Shown: positions 34,768 to 43,246 of the stretch, in pieces
Position numbering within the stretch: position 1 is the stretch's first letter
Layout of the letters: every line of letters starts with the position of its first letter
Assembly (NCBI GenBank): GCA_021202925.1
Contig: JAJQCD010000017.1
Coordinates: 1 to 64,000, forward strand
Source: Clostridiales bacterium
GTDB lineage: Bacteria; Bacillota; Clostridia; Lachnospirales; Lachnospiraceae
Direction of reading: 5' to 3'
DNA length: 64,000 nucleotides
Notes under the pieces: model-generated
Seen by the model: the letters and a program-made list of their open reading frames with translations, nothing else
Database searches by the model: none
Told to the model about the DNA's origin: nothing
Made by a program: the position numbers and the translations under genes

Positions 34768-36099
34768 TTACGGATTGAGGCGCGTGACGTCTCTTGGGAA
34801 GAGCGTCGTCTCGCGCACATTCTGCTCATCCAGAAGCCGCATGGTCAGGCGCTCCAGACCGATGCCCAGGCCTCCGTGCGGCGGCATCCCGTATCGGAAA
34901 ATCATCAGATAATCGCTGATATCCTCCGGATCCATATTCCGCTTCGACATCTTATCCAGGATCATCTGATAATCATGGATGCGCTGTCCGCCGGTCGTAA
35001 TCTCCAGACCCTTATAGAGCAGGTCGAAACTCAGCGTAAACCGCGGATCCGCCGGGTCATCCATCGCGTAAAACGGACGCTTCTTGCTCGGATAATGCGT
35101 GACAAACACGAAATCACTGTCATATTCTTCCTTAAAATACCGCCCGATCAGCACTTCCTCCTCTGGCTCCAGGTCAAACGGATTGCGAATCTTCCGGTTA
35201 TATTTCTCTGCTACCAGTTCCTTTGCCCGGTCAAACCGCACCTGCGGAATCTTCTCAATGGAAGGCACTTCCACTCCCAGAATTTCCAGCTCCGTCCGGT
35301 ACTCTCGTTTCAGAAGTTCCATCGTGTACATCAGGAAACCGGCCTCCATCGCCATGACGTCCTCAAAGCTGTCAATATAGCCCATCTCAAAATCCAGACT
35401 GGTATATTCATTCAGGTGGCGGGTGGTATTGTGCTTCTCCGCACGGAACACCGGTGCGGTCTCAAACACCCGGTCATACACGCCCACCATCATCTGCTTG
35501 TAAAACTGCGGGCTCTGACCCAGCTCTGCTTTTTTGTTAAAATAATTCAGCTTGAAGACGTTCGCGCCGCCCTCCGCGCCGCGGGATACAATCTTTGGCG
35601 TATGCACCTCCGTAAATCCCTGCGACGACAAAAACTCACGGAAGCCTCTGACCAGCCCTTCCTGAATCCGGAACTTCGCCCGCTCGCGCACATTGCGAAG
35701 TGTGATTGGACGCAGCGCCAGCTTCGTCTCCAGGGACGTGTTCAGCTTCCACTTGTTGATCGCGATCGGAAGCCCCTCCGCCGGTTCCGACAACACCTGA
35801 ATCCCGCCAAGCCGCAGTTCAAATCCGTGTGGCGCCCGCTCTTCCGTCGCAACCGTACCGGTCACCACAACCGCGGACTCCTCCTTCAGATTTCTCAGCT
35901 CAAACGCCGTCTTTCCCGCCTCATACACACACTGCACCAGACCGTCCGCTCTGCGCAGAATCACGAAGGCAAATTCACCCATATCGCGGATATTGTGCAC
36001 CGCTCCCTCCATCTTTACGGTTCTGCCTACGAAATCCCCGTCCAGAATCGCCTGGACGCCGATCGTCTCCTTCTCTTTTACACCAGTCAAAAACTCCAT
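34768..36099 (-). CDS. aspS: Aspartyl-tRNA synthetase, archaeal-type, probably non-discriminating (Asp/Asn)
   Basis: A 443-residue class II synthetase without the GAD insertion of the standard bacterial AspRS. It has an N-terminal OB fold (VKMEGAVHNIRDMGEFAFVILRR), motif 2 region VFRAEKHNTTRHLNEYTSLDFEMG, and motif 3 GGLGIGLERLTMRLL. This shorter archaeal-type form is the one that charges both tRNA-Asp and tRNA-Asn in bacteria relying on GatCAB. The direct link to gatCAB makes tRNA-Asn the likely main substrate; non-discrimination is inferred from context. AGGAAG precedes the ATG, and a T-box leader lies upstream. Confidence 0.93.
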   Translation of the reverse strand: MEFLTGVKEKETIGVQAILDGDFVGRTVKMEGAVHNIRDMGEFAFVILRRADGLVQCVYEAGKTAFELRNLKEESAVVVTGTVATEERAPHGFELRLGGIQVLSEPAEGLPIAINKWKLNTSLETKLALRPITLRNVRERAKFRIQEGLVRGFREFLSSQGFTEVHTPKIVSRGAEGGANVFKLNYFNKKAELGQSPQFYKQMMVGVYDRVFETAPVFRAEKHNTTRHLNEYTSLDFEMGYIDSFEDVMAMEAGFLMYTMELLKREYRTELEILGVEVPSIEKIPQVRFDRAKELVAEKYNRKIRNPFDLEPEEEVLIGRYFKEEYDSDFVFVTHYPSKKRPFYAMDDPADPRFTLSFDLLYKGLEITTGGQRIHDYQMILDKMSKRNMDPEDISDYLMIFRYGMPPHGGLGIGLERLTMRLLDEQNVRETTLFPRDVTRLNP

Positions 36100-36202
36100 C
36101 TTTTCTTCCTGCCTTTCATCGGTACATTCATTCCGCAGACGGGAACCTTTCACTTAAGCTGCAGGACCTGCCACAGGCAGTTCCTTCCGTATGCTACGGC
36201 AA

Positions 36203-36550
36203 ATAAAAACCCGCCCCGGAATACTGTTACATACTCCGGGACGGGACACATTCTCAACGATTCCCGCGGTACCACCCGCATTGAACTCCGCCATCTGCAT
36301 CCAGACGATCCAGACTGCGAAATCCCACTCTTGACCCGTAACGTGCGCCTGACGGGTACCCCTACGCAGCCATCGTCCGCCGCATCTGCCACGGCAATCC
36401 TCTGGCTCTTTCGAAATACCGGCTCCGGAGTGTTCCCTTCTGCCGAGTCCAACCTGACGGCGCTCTCAGTCGGTGACGCCATCTTCCTGTCGAAGTCCTG
36501 CTGGCAAGAGTCTCCTTCTCAGCCTTTCGCGTGCTGTTCAGCACCAGATT
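36203..36550 (-). promoter_or_regulatory. T-box riboswitch controlling aspS-gatCAB, GAAC specifier
   Basis: The minus-strand leader contains the T-box core GGGTGGTACCGCGGG at 36277-36263. A terminator follows: 14-bp stem 36232-36245 with 36210-36223, then a T-run at 36209-36203. Stem I is recognisable: GGAG pairs with CTCC at the base, and a CTCTTGCC/GGCAGAAG helix lies above. The intervening internal loop has GGAACA on its 3' side (36436-36431). It holds AAC (Asn, 36434-36432) followed by the usual A, and GAA (Glu) overlapping by two bases. The AGAG and GGTTGG apical elements are present. Uncharged tRNA should stabilise the antiterminator. The T-box base facing the tRNA discriminator is U, so pairing to a G73 tRNA would be a wobble. 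Confidence 0.93.
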
Positions 36551-36556
36551 TCTAAC

Positions 36557-36585
36557 ATCTTAACACAGCTTTTTTTTGAATGCAA
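36557..36585 (-). promoter_or_regulatory. Probable promoter of the T-box operon
   Basis: On the minus strand TTGCAT (36585-36580) and TAAGAT (36562-36557) are 17 nt apart. Transcription would begin near 36550, just before the first stem of the T-box leader. Matches to consensus are moderate. Confidence 0.4.
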
Positions 36586-36614
36586 GGTCAAATTTCCACA
36601 AAGTTTCACGCCCG

Positions 36615-37928
36615 CTACCCAAGGAAAGCCTGGAATTGCCCAAAAAGGATACTGGCGAGGATCAGCACAATCCCTCCCCCGAGCCGCGAGGACAGCTGCG
36701 CATATGCCATCAATCCCAGTCGCTTCGAAGCCCTCAGCACCGCCAGGTCGCCGGAGCTGCCGCAGTTCGCCATGCAGAGGCCGGCTGTGATCGCCGAATC
36801 GATCGGGTACAGTCCAGCCAGCCAGCCCACCAGAGCCGATCCGATGATCGCGCCCAGGATGATCGCCAGCGCAATCACCACATTCGCCGGGTTCAGGAAG
36901 GTTATCATTTCATGGATGTCCGTATTCGCGCCAATGCCAACCATCAGAATCAATGTCATATTCTTGCTGAAAAAGGCCTGCAGGCGTCGGCATGCCGCAC
37001 AGACGCTGGATGGAACAGTACCGGACATGGCCACAAGTACCGTAAACACGATCATGCAGGCCAGTGGATGAATCGAAATTCCACATATCCCCGGCAGGAT
37101 CGCCAGTGCGAACAATCTGCCAAGTGCATAAAGCCCCAGTTCCAGGAAGAACGCACCGCCCAGGTCACGCACACTGCAGCCAACCCGTTTCTTTTCCGCG
37201 GCAGGAAACCCTCCCCTGCAAAACAATGTCTTCCGATCTCCGGTCCATTCCGGATACCTTTCCCCAAACCGATCCAGAAAGGCAGCCATCAGAACCGCAA
37301 AAATATTTGCCATCGTCAGAATCGTGATTGCAAAAGAATAATAATGGGCAAAGGAACCTCCCGTAGCTGTCCGGTAGATCTGACTTAAAGGGATGGCCCC
37401 CGCACCATTGCCGCCTCCCATTACGGGAAGCATATATCGCAGGATAACAGCCAATGGCTCTATTCCAAACACAACTCCGGCCATTGCTCCCAGGAAACTC
37501 GCCCCCGCCAGTCCTCCCAGAATCGCCGGAATATACTGCCGAAACGAACAGACCAACAGCCGTCGCTCCAGCGAAAGAAGCGAACCGGTAAGCAGAAAAA
37601 CAATATAAAGCGTAAGAAGATCCGCTTCGTTCATCATCTTATCGATGGATTCCGCATAAGCCGGCAAAATTACATCATAAGAAAACAGAATCGCAGATAC
37701 CAGAAACGTAAGGATCAGCTCCCCGCCCACGTATGTATTCCAGAACGGAATTCGTTCTCCAATCTCATTGCAGACCACCCCGATGGACAACATAAGCACA
37801 AAACATCCTGCCGCATCCTTAGACAACACCCCGGTCATCGCCGAAACGACAGCCGTCACTGCCACCGCCAACGCAAGATACCATGGCAAGCCAAATGAAA
37901 CCATCTGAAACTTTTTCTCCTCTGACAC
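36615..37928 (-). CDS. Second 2-hydroxycarboxylate transporter family permease
   Basis: About 437 residues, with the hydrophobic profile and both loop signatures of the 2HCT family: MGGGNGAGAIPLS and NCGSSGDLAVL. It is clearly related to the transporter at 17705-19027 but has extra cysteines and a divergent central loop (RKTLFCRGGFPAAEKKR). It is predicted to transport citrate, malate or a similar acid with a cation. The start is uncertain: the GTG at 37928 (VSEEKKF) has GGGGGTG upstream, while an ATG at 37904 has AGAGGAG. It has its own promoter at 38020-38048 and no catabolic partner genes nearby. Confidence 0.85.
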   Translation of the reverse strand: MSEEKKFQMVSFGLPWYLALAVAVTAVVSAMTGVLSKDAAGCFVLMLSIGVVCNEIGERIPFWNTYVGGELILTFLVSAILFSYDVILPAYAESIDKMMNEADLLTLYIVFLLTGSLLSLERRLLVCSFRQYIPAILGGLAGASFLGAMAGVVFGIEPLAVILRYMLPVMGGGNGAGAIPLSQIYRTATGGSFAHYYSFAITILTMANIFAVLMAAFLDRFGERYPEWTGDRKTLFCRGGFPAAEKKRVGCSVRDLGGAFFLELGLYALGRLFALAILPGICGISIHPLACMIVFTVLVAMSGTVPSSVCAACRRLQAFFSKNMTLILMVGIGANTDIHEMITFLNPANVVIALAIILGAIIGSALVGWLAGLYPIDSAITAGLCMANCGSSGDLAVLRASKRLGLMAYAQLSSRLGGGIVLILASILFGQFQAFLG

Positions 37929-38019
37929 AAGCACACCCCCAGCCACAACATAATTTTGATGAACAATCACGAAATTCCCGCAAAATTCCCCCGTTTTTTG
38001 TCACATCTTCATACTAATA

Positions 38020-38048
38020 AGCATAACATTTGCTGATTTTCATGTCAA
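38020..38048 (-). promoter_or_regulatory. Promoter for the second 2HCT transporter
   Basis: Perfect TTGACA (38048-38043) and TATGCT (38025-38020), 17 nt apart, on the minus strand about 90 nt upstream of the transporter start. Confidence 0.65.
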
Positions 38049-38111
38049 TTATGTTTTCACGCCAGGACAGAATATTCGTGTCCCTTTTACTTGTATCTGT
38101 CCTGCCTCCCT

Positions 38112-39917
38112 TTATTCCTTTTGTTCTCTGCTCCGCAGCTGCCCGGCCAGTTCGCGGATGCAGCGCGCAGGATTATTCCCCCGCACATAGAGAACGATCT
38201 GCTCCTCTCCCCTCTCTGCGAGCATCCGGTAATAACTGCTGTGTTTGAGTACCGCCGTATTAATAATAATCACATCGCGGTTGCGGATCAGGGCCGGATC
38301 ATAATTGTTCTTCCCCGCTGCAAGGAACTGCCATTCCGGAAAAATTTCCCGAAACCGGCGCTGCCAGTTCGCGTGCCCGCCAATCGCCACCACCTGTCTG
38401 TGAGAGAGAGCAGTGCGGAGTTCCTGCTCTTCCGGTTCTCCTGATCCGTCACTCTTCTCCATCGACTCCCGCTCCGACGCGTCCACGTTCCCATCCGTCT
38501 GACAGATATAATCCAGAAGTTCCCCGGCCTCCCTCTGCCATCGTTTCTGTTCCTGTCCCACGCGCACCAGCTGTTCCTTCCTGCGCTCCAGTTCTTCCCT
38601 CACCCGGTTCAGAGCGTCCGCATACTCGTCCTTCTCCCGCTTCACCTGCTCCAGGCTGTTTTCCAGTTCCCGAAGCTTCCGTTTCAACTGTTTCGTCTCC
38701 TCCTCTGCTTCTATCTGTCTCAGACGAACCATCTCCCCCTCTTTCACAGACGGATACGATCCATGCAGCTCGGCAATGTATTTGCAAAGCGTCGCCGCCA
38801 GAAGAAACGGCAGATATCCTTCCCAGTTCAACCGCGGGTAAGCAGAAAATATCTGCTGCATTTCCGTCTTCGACAGGTGGATTCCGGACAAAATCAGCGG
38901 ATGCAGATGAAACATGGCGAACACCTCCCGATAATCCAGAGTGCGCACCGCTCCATAGGCTGTTGACTGCTCCCGCAGCAGAGAAGTCAGTTTTCTTTCC
39001 GGCCTCTGTTCGCAACACATCACATAATTGTCACAGTGGTATTGCTCCATCATCTCACGCCAGCTTTCCTGCCCTTCCTCCGTGATTGCCAGGCCATCCT
39101 CCTCCAGCGCTTCCTGACAGAATCGTCTCACATTCATAAACGCAAGGCTCGTACCCAGGTTCATCGGAAGCGGAACCTTCATTATCTTCGCCATCACCAG
39201 TTCCATTGCCATAACAGAAGCCTGATATACCGGGTCGCCCGCATCGTTCCCGCTTTCATACAGGAGAGCAAACTGCTGTTCCCCATCCATCCTGCCCCAG
39301 CGCCGAATCTCATTCTTTAATCTGCGGTAACCACTCTCCACGATGGACAGAAACCTGCGCACACCATCTCCCACGTCCTGCCCCTGCAGCAGACCAACGC
39401 AGTGAATAACGTCCTGCCGCTCGGATATCCGAAACCAGGATAAAAACGGCGCATCCACATACACCGACTGTTCAAATGCCGCCTGAAAACACACTCCATC
39501 CATCTGCACATAACTGTGCAGCTTTTCCAGGCACTTCTTATTCTTCACGATCGCATACGTCAGAAGTCCCGTGGTGTCAATGACAAGCGATTCTCCCTCC
39601 AGTTCCAGAATCGGTTTTACATAATAGCGCATCGCTGGCTGTACATACTCCAGAAGTTTTCCCAGCATTCTCTCGTCCACGATCTGTTCAAACACTTCCT
39701 GCATGAACGTTTCATTCAGGGCCGCCACCGATTTTTGCACAGAGTCCGGGCCATACTCCGTCACAGCATATCCCCTGACCGCTTTTCCCTTCTCCTCTTC
39801 CGTAAGCCTGAGTCTCTCGATCGAACCTGCCAGGATTCTCGCGCAATCCGGAATCGTCAGCAGATAACGCATCAGCTGTGCTTTTACCCGAACATGCCAT
39901 TCCAGTCTTCCGATCAC
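38112..39917 (-). CDS. Large coiled-coil protein with C-terminal DUF2325-like domain, unknown function
   Basis: A 601-residue soluble protein. Residues 1-390 are mostly helical and match nothing I know, apart from ESLVIDTTGLLTYA near 110. Residues about 400-480 are a charged coiled coil (LKRKLRELENSLEQVKREKDEY). Residues about 507-595 fit the DUF2325 pattern: VVAIGGHANWQRRFREIFPEW, then DVIIINTAVLKHSSYY, then LYVRGNNPARCIREL, a Rossmann-like fold of unknown role. The start is GTG at 39917, supported by GGAGG 8 nt upstream; an out-of-frame ATG lies between. It has a near-consensus promoter and a leader of about 190 nt with hairpins. Confidence 0.62.
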   Translation of the reverse strand: MIGRLEWHVRVKAQLMRYLLTIPDCARILAGSIERLRLTEEEKGKAVRGYAVTEYGPDSVQKSVAALNETFMQEVFEQIVDERMLGKLLEYVQPAMRYYVKPILELEGESLVIDTTGLLTYAIVKNKKCLEKLHSYVQMDGVCFQAAFEQSVYVDAPFLSWFRISERQDVIHCVGLLQGQDVGDGVRRFLSIVESGYRRLKNEIRRWGRMDGEQQFALLYESGNDAGDPVYQASVMAMELVMAKIMKVPLPMNLGTSLAFMNVRRFCQEALEEDGLAITEEGQESWREMMEQYHCDNYVMCCEQRPERKLTSLLREQSTAYGAVRTLDYREVFAMFHLHPLILSGIHLSKTEMQQIFSAYPRLNWEGYLPFLLAATLCKYIAELHGSYPSVKEGEMVRLRQIEAEEETKQLKRKLRELENSLEQVKREKDEYADALNRVREELERRKEQLVRVGQEQKRWQREAGELLDYICQTDGNVDASERESMEKSDGSGEPEEQELRTALSHRQVVAIGGHANWQRRFREIFPEWQFLAAGKNNYDPALIRNRDVIIINTAVLKHSSYYRMLAERGEEQIVLYVRGNNPARCIRELAGQLRSREQKE

Positions 39918-40103
39918 CTTTCATTCCTCCATCCTCTGAAAACGAACGCGTGTCTCCATGAAATCACAACAAAACCTGCCGCTGTCAGTTTCCTTCTCAT
40001 ACTGTAACAAACGGCAGAATAAAACTCCCCCGGGAGCGCGCCCGTCCCCGGCAAAGGTCATCCTTCGTATTCAACTTTAATTTGGGTAGAAAATGATAAG
40101 AAC
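39918..40103 (-). other. Structured leader of the DUF2325-like gene
   Basis: Between promoter and start codon there are two possible RNA structures. One is a G+C-rich stem at 40030-40051 (6 bp with a bulge). The other is a longer imperfect hairpin closed by CTGCCG/CGGCAG (39976-39981 with 40012-40017) and followed on the minus strand by GTTTTGTTGT. The second resembles a terminator, so the gene may be attenuated. No known riboswitch motif was recognised. Confidence 0.4.
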
Positions 40104-40110
40104 AGCATCT

Positions 40111-40139
40111 AGTATAATCGGTATTTGACCCGATGTCAA
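40111..40139 (-). promoter_or_regulatory. Promoter of the DUF2325-like gene
   Basis: Perfect TTGACA (40139-40134) and TATACT (40116-40111) spaced by 17 nt on the minus strand; start of transcription expected near 40104. Confidence 0.75.
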
Positions 40140-40208
40140 TACCCGATTGTGCGCAAACAAAAAGACACCCGGAGTGGTCAATGGCAACGCCTTCCATACC
40201 GTGTAAGC

Positions 40209-40252
40209 AAAAACCGCCGCACCAGTCACTTCATCGGTGACCCGTGCGGCGG
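40209..40252 (-). terminator. Terminator after the phosphohexomutase gene
   Basis: A 9-bp G+C-rich stem (40214-40222 with 40244-40252), with a further GTCAC/GTGAC inner pairing, is followed on the minus strand by TTTTT (40213-40209). It lies about 45 nt after the mutase stop codon. Confidence 0.85.
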
Positions 40253-40298
40253 GATCTGTTTTTCCCTTACGACAGGCAACTGCCTGGCATAAAAATCT

Positions 40299-42038
40299 TT
40301 ACTTCGTCAGCTCATCCACAATCGCGCCGACAGCCTCTCCAAACGCAGCCGACTTCGCGTCCGCATCCTCCAGAGAAGCGCCCTTCACACCATAGTAGAA
40401 CTTGATCTTCGGCTCGGTGCCGGAAGGTCTCACGCACAGCCATGCGTTGTCGTTCATGTCATAATAGAGTACATTCGAGGACGGAAGCCCGGTCGGAGTG
40501 ACCTCGCCGGTCGCCATATCCTTGATGGTATCCTTCTGATAATCGCGTGCGGACAGAACATGATAACCGCCCACCTCTGTCGGCGGATCGTTGCGCAGGG
40601 CTTCCATGATCGCCTTGATCTTCGCCAGGCCCTCGATGCCGGACATGCCAATGGACTTGACCGCGTCTTTGTAATAACCGTACTTATTATACATATCGAT
40701 CATCGCATCCCAAAGCGTCTTGCCCTGAGTCTTATAATAAGCGGCAGCCTCACACAGAGCGACCGTAGCGGAAACCGCATCCTTGTCACGGGCATAGGTG
40801 CCGATCAGGCAGCCATAGCTTTCTTCCATACCGAACATATAATGACCGACGCCCGTCTTTTCTTCCTTCAGGACCTGCTGTCCGATCCACTTGAAACCGG
40901 TCAGGCACTCCACCAGCTTACAGTCATAATCTGCAGCAACCGCATCGATCAGGTTGGTGCTGACGATCGACTTCACAACCTCCGCATCTGCCGGGATCGC
41001 GTTCTGAACCTTCTTCTGGCTCAGCACATACTCACACAGAAGGGAACCGGACATATTGCCGGTCAGGGAAATGTACTCGCCGGACTTCGTATCCTTCACA
41101 TAAACACCCAGGCGATCCGCATCCGGATCCGTCGCAAGGACCAGATCCGCATCGATCTCTTTCGCCAGCTTCAGGCCAAGCGCAAATGCCTCCGCTGCCT
41201 CCGGATTCGGGTAGCTGACCGTCGGGAACTCGCCATCCGGCAGCTCCTGCTCAGGAACCACATAGACATTCTCAAAACCGATATCATGCAGTGCGCGGCG
41301 TACCAGAACATTGCCGGTACCATGGAGCGGAGTATAAACAATCTTGATATCCTTCTGCATCGCGTCGATGGCGTCCTGATTCACGACCTGCGCCTCCACC
41401 TGTGCCAGATACTTATCATCAATATCCGCGCCGATTACCTTGTAAAGTCCCAGGGACTTCGCGTCGGATGCAGTCATCGTCTTCACCGTGGACAGATCCT
41501 CGATCGCCAGCACTTCCTCCGTCACACCCTTGTCATGAGGCGGGGTAAACTGTGCACCGTCCTCCCAGTAAACCTTGTAACCATTGTACTCCGGCGGGTT
41601 ATGGCTCGCGGTAATATTGATACCGGCGATGCAGCCCAGTTCACGAACTGCAAAGGACAGCTCCGGCGTCGGACGCAGGGACTCAAACTTATACGCAAGG
41701 ATCCCATTCGCAGCCAGCGTACGGGCAGCCTCATCCGCAAACTCCGGGGACATTCTTCTGGAATCGAAAGCGATCGCAACGCCCTTGTTCGCGCCACCCT
41801 GCTTGATGATATAATTTGCAAGACCCTGCGTCGCGCGGCGAACCACATAAATATTCATCCGGTTGATTCCAGCGCCAAGCACACCGCGAAGACCGGCGGT
41901 ACCGAATTCAAGATCCATATAGAAGCGTTCCTTGATCGCGTTCTCATCGTCGGCAATCGCCCGTAATTCTTCCTTCGTTGCCTCGTCGAAATACGGATTG
42001 TCCAGCCACTCCTGGTAGATCTTCATGTAATCCTTCAT
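40299..42038 (-). CDS. Phosphoglucomutase/phosphomannomutase family protein
   Basis: A 579-residue alpha-D-phosphohexomutase. Visible: FGTAGLRGVLGAGINRMN at the N-terminus, the phospho-Ser loop ITASHNPPEYNGYK, the metal loop DPDADRLG, the sugar-binding loop GMEESYG, and the phosphate-binding RPSGTEPKIKFYYG. It most likely interconverts glucose 1- and 6-phosphate; its length (about 580) fits the PgcA-type enzyme of Firmicutes. GGAGGG lies about 11 nt upstream of the ATG at 42038; the longer frame upstream is unlike the family. A TATAAT-like box lies about 95 nt upstream. Confidence 0.94.
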   Translation of the reverse strand: MKDYMKIYQEWLDNPYFDEATKEELRAIADDENAIKERFYMDLEFGTAGLRGVLGAGINRMNIYVVRRATQGLANYIIKQGGANKGVAIAFDSRRMSPEFADEAARTLAANGILAYKFESLRPTPELSFAVRELGCIAGINITASHNPPEYNGYKVYWEDGAQFTPPHDKGVTEEVLAIEDLSTVKTMTASDAKSLGLYKVIGADIDDKYLAQVEAQVVNQDAIDAMQKDIKIVYTPLHGTGNVLVRRALHDIGFENVYVVPEQELPDGEFPTVSYPNPEAAEAFALGLKLAKEIDADLVLATDPDADRLGVYVKDTKSGEYISLTGNMSGSLLCEYVLSQKKVQNAIPADAEVVKSIVSTNLIDAVAADYDCKLVECLTGFKWIGQQVLKEEKTGVGHYMFGMEESYGCLIGTYARDKDAVSATVALCEAAAYYKTQGKTLWDAMIDMYNKYGYYKDAVKSIGMSGIEGLAKIKAIMEALRNDPPTEVGGYHVLSARDYQKDTIKDMATGEVTPTGLPSSNVLYYDMNDNAWLCVRPSGTEPKIKFYYGVKGASLEDADAKSAAFGEAVGAIVDELTK

Positions 42039-42175
42039 AATTAAATACTCCCTCCTGTAATTTTCCCGGCCATGATCCGTAAAAAAATGCACAAAATCAT
42101 CCCCGGATGCAATTTGATCCATGTTCTTATTATATAACAGGCTGTCAGAAAAAGGAAGGAAAAAGTATGCAAAAA

Positions 42176-43162
42176 TCACAGATAAATTTTTGCCAGGAAT
42201 TCCTTTCTGGACTTCTGCCGGATTTCCAGAGCATTCAGTTTCTCCACATTTTTCTCCGGAATCCAGGCTTTGTTTGCATTATTGTAATAATTTAACTGTT
42301 TCCAGTATTTTTCCGGATACAGGAGCAGATAATACAGGCATTTTCGTTCATTCAATGAAATCGGCCGCACCCGGTCATAACGTTCGATCATGGCAAGCCC
42401 CAGGCTTTCATCCCAATCCTGCCGCTCCAGGCATTTGCGCAGGAAACGGCAAAGATCCGTCATCGGAATGCCAAGGTGCATCTGATTGAACTCGATAAAC
42501 GCCACGTCCCGTCCGCAGATCAGGATATGATGCTGGTCCAGATCGCCGTGGCAAATCTGTCTCGGCAGAACGACCTGCGTCGTCTCCATCAGGCTTCCCA
42601 GCCCTTCCTGTGCCTGCAGCGCTTCCTCAAAATAAGAATCAAAACGGGCGATCACGCAGCGCTCGAAATCGCCCTTCTTCTTCTGATTGCGGATAAATGT
42701 CCGCACACGCTTCATCTCGCGTGTATGCCGCCGCATCTCGCTGAGCGGATCCGGCGGCAGCATGGAACGCAGATCCCACTCTTTTCGCCAGGCAATTTTC
42801 CCCATCGCCTGATGCAGTCTGGCAATGTGAGAAACCGATTCCAAAATCTCCCGGCTGTCGCGCAGGCTGCATTCCCGGTCGATAAACCACTCCTTCAACA
42901 CATAATTTGTTCCATCCTCTGCGGCGGTAAGAAGATTTCCATCCTGATTGCGCACATAACGGTCTGTCCGGGTAATACCCTGGTTTCCCAGCTCCTCCAG
43001 AACCGTCGTCTCGAATTCCAGACGTTTCAGTGTTCCCCGATATTCCTTCAGTTGCTTCACACTGCCATCCGACCACTGACAGATCCAGGCTCCCCTTCCC
43101 TTCCGGACAGAGAGCGCTTCTCCCTCAAAATGCTGCAGCACTTCCAGATAACTGTCGTACAC
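42176..43162 (-). CDS. CotS-like spore coat protein / APH-fold kinase-like protein
   Basis: A 328-residue protein of the aminoglycoside-phosphotransferase fold. CHGDLDQHHIL gives the HGD catalytic loop, but the usual metal-binding DFD is replaced by IEFNQ, as in CotS relatives where this site is also degenerate. The C-terminal WDESLGLAMIERYDRVRPISLNE...LYYLLLYPEKYWKQLNYYNN block is characteristic of the CotS/YutH group. CotS is a spore-coat component, so this supports a spore former. The GTG at 43162 is chosen because GGAGG lies 7 nt upstream; the GTG two codons earlier directly abuts that site. Confidence 0.8.
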   Translation of the reverse strand: MYDSYLEVLQHFEGEALSVRKGRGAWICQWSDGSVKQLKEYRGTLKRLEFETTVLEELGNQGITRTDRYVRNQDGNLLTAAEDGTNYVLKEWFIDRECSLRDSREILESVSHIARLHQAMGKIAWRKEWDLRSMLPPDPLSEMRRHTREMKRVRTFIRNQKKKGDFERCVIARFDSYFEEALQAQEGLGSLMETTQVVLPRQICHGDLDQHHILICGRDVAFIEFNQMHLGIPMTDLCRFLRKCLERQDWDESLGLAMIERYDRVRPISLNERKCLYYLLLYPEKYWKQLNYYNNANKAWIPEKNVEKLNALEIRQKSRKEFLAKIYL

Positions 43163-43169
43163 GTCCACC

Positions 43170-43218
43170 CCTCCACTCTGATTGTTTCACCACAACTGTT
43201 TCATGGTATGAGTGGAGG
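43170..43218. repeat. 9-bp inverted repeat covering the cotS-like ribosome binding site
   Basis: CCTCCACTC at 43170-43178 and GAGTGGAGG at 43210-43218 are exact complements, 31 nt apart. The first arm contains the ribosome-binding site of the cotS-like gene on the minus strand, so pairing could mask it. Confidence 0.5.
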
Positions 43219-43246
43219 AAACGGATTATTCATGGCACTGCAATCA

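Noticed and set aside
36429-36436. Threonine (ACT) specifier in the T-box
   Set aside because: ACT would fall partly in the paired base of stem I; the unpaired loop holds GAAC followed by A, which fits Asn/Glu and the operon content.
34276-36555. 759-codon plus-strand open frame
   Set aside because: It runs antisense through gatA, gatC, aspS and the T-box. The minus-strand products are clear conserved proteins, and this frame has no ribosome site or recognisable motif.
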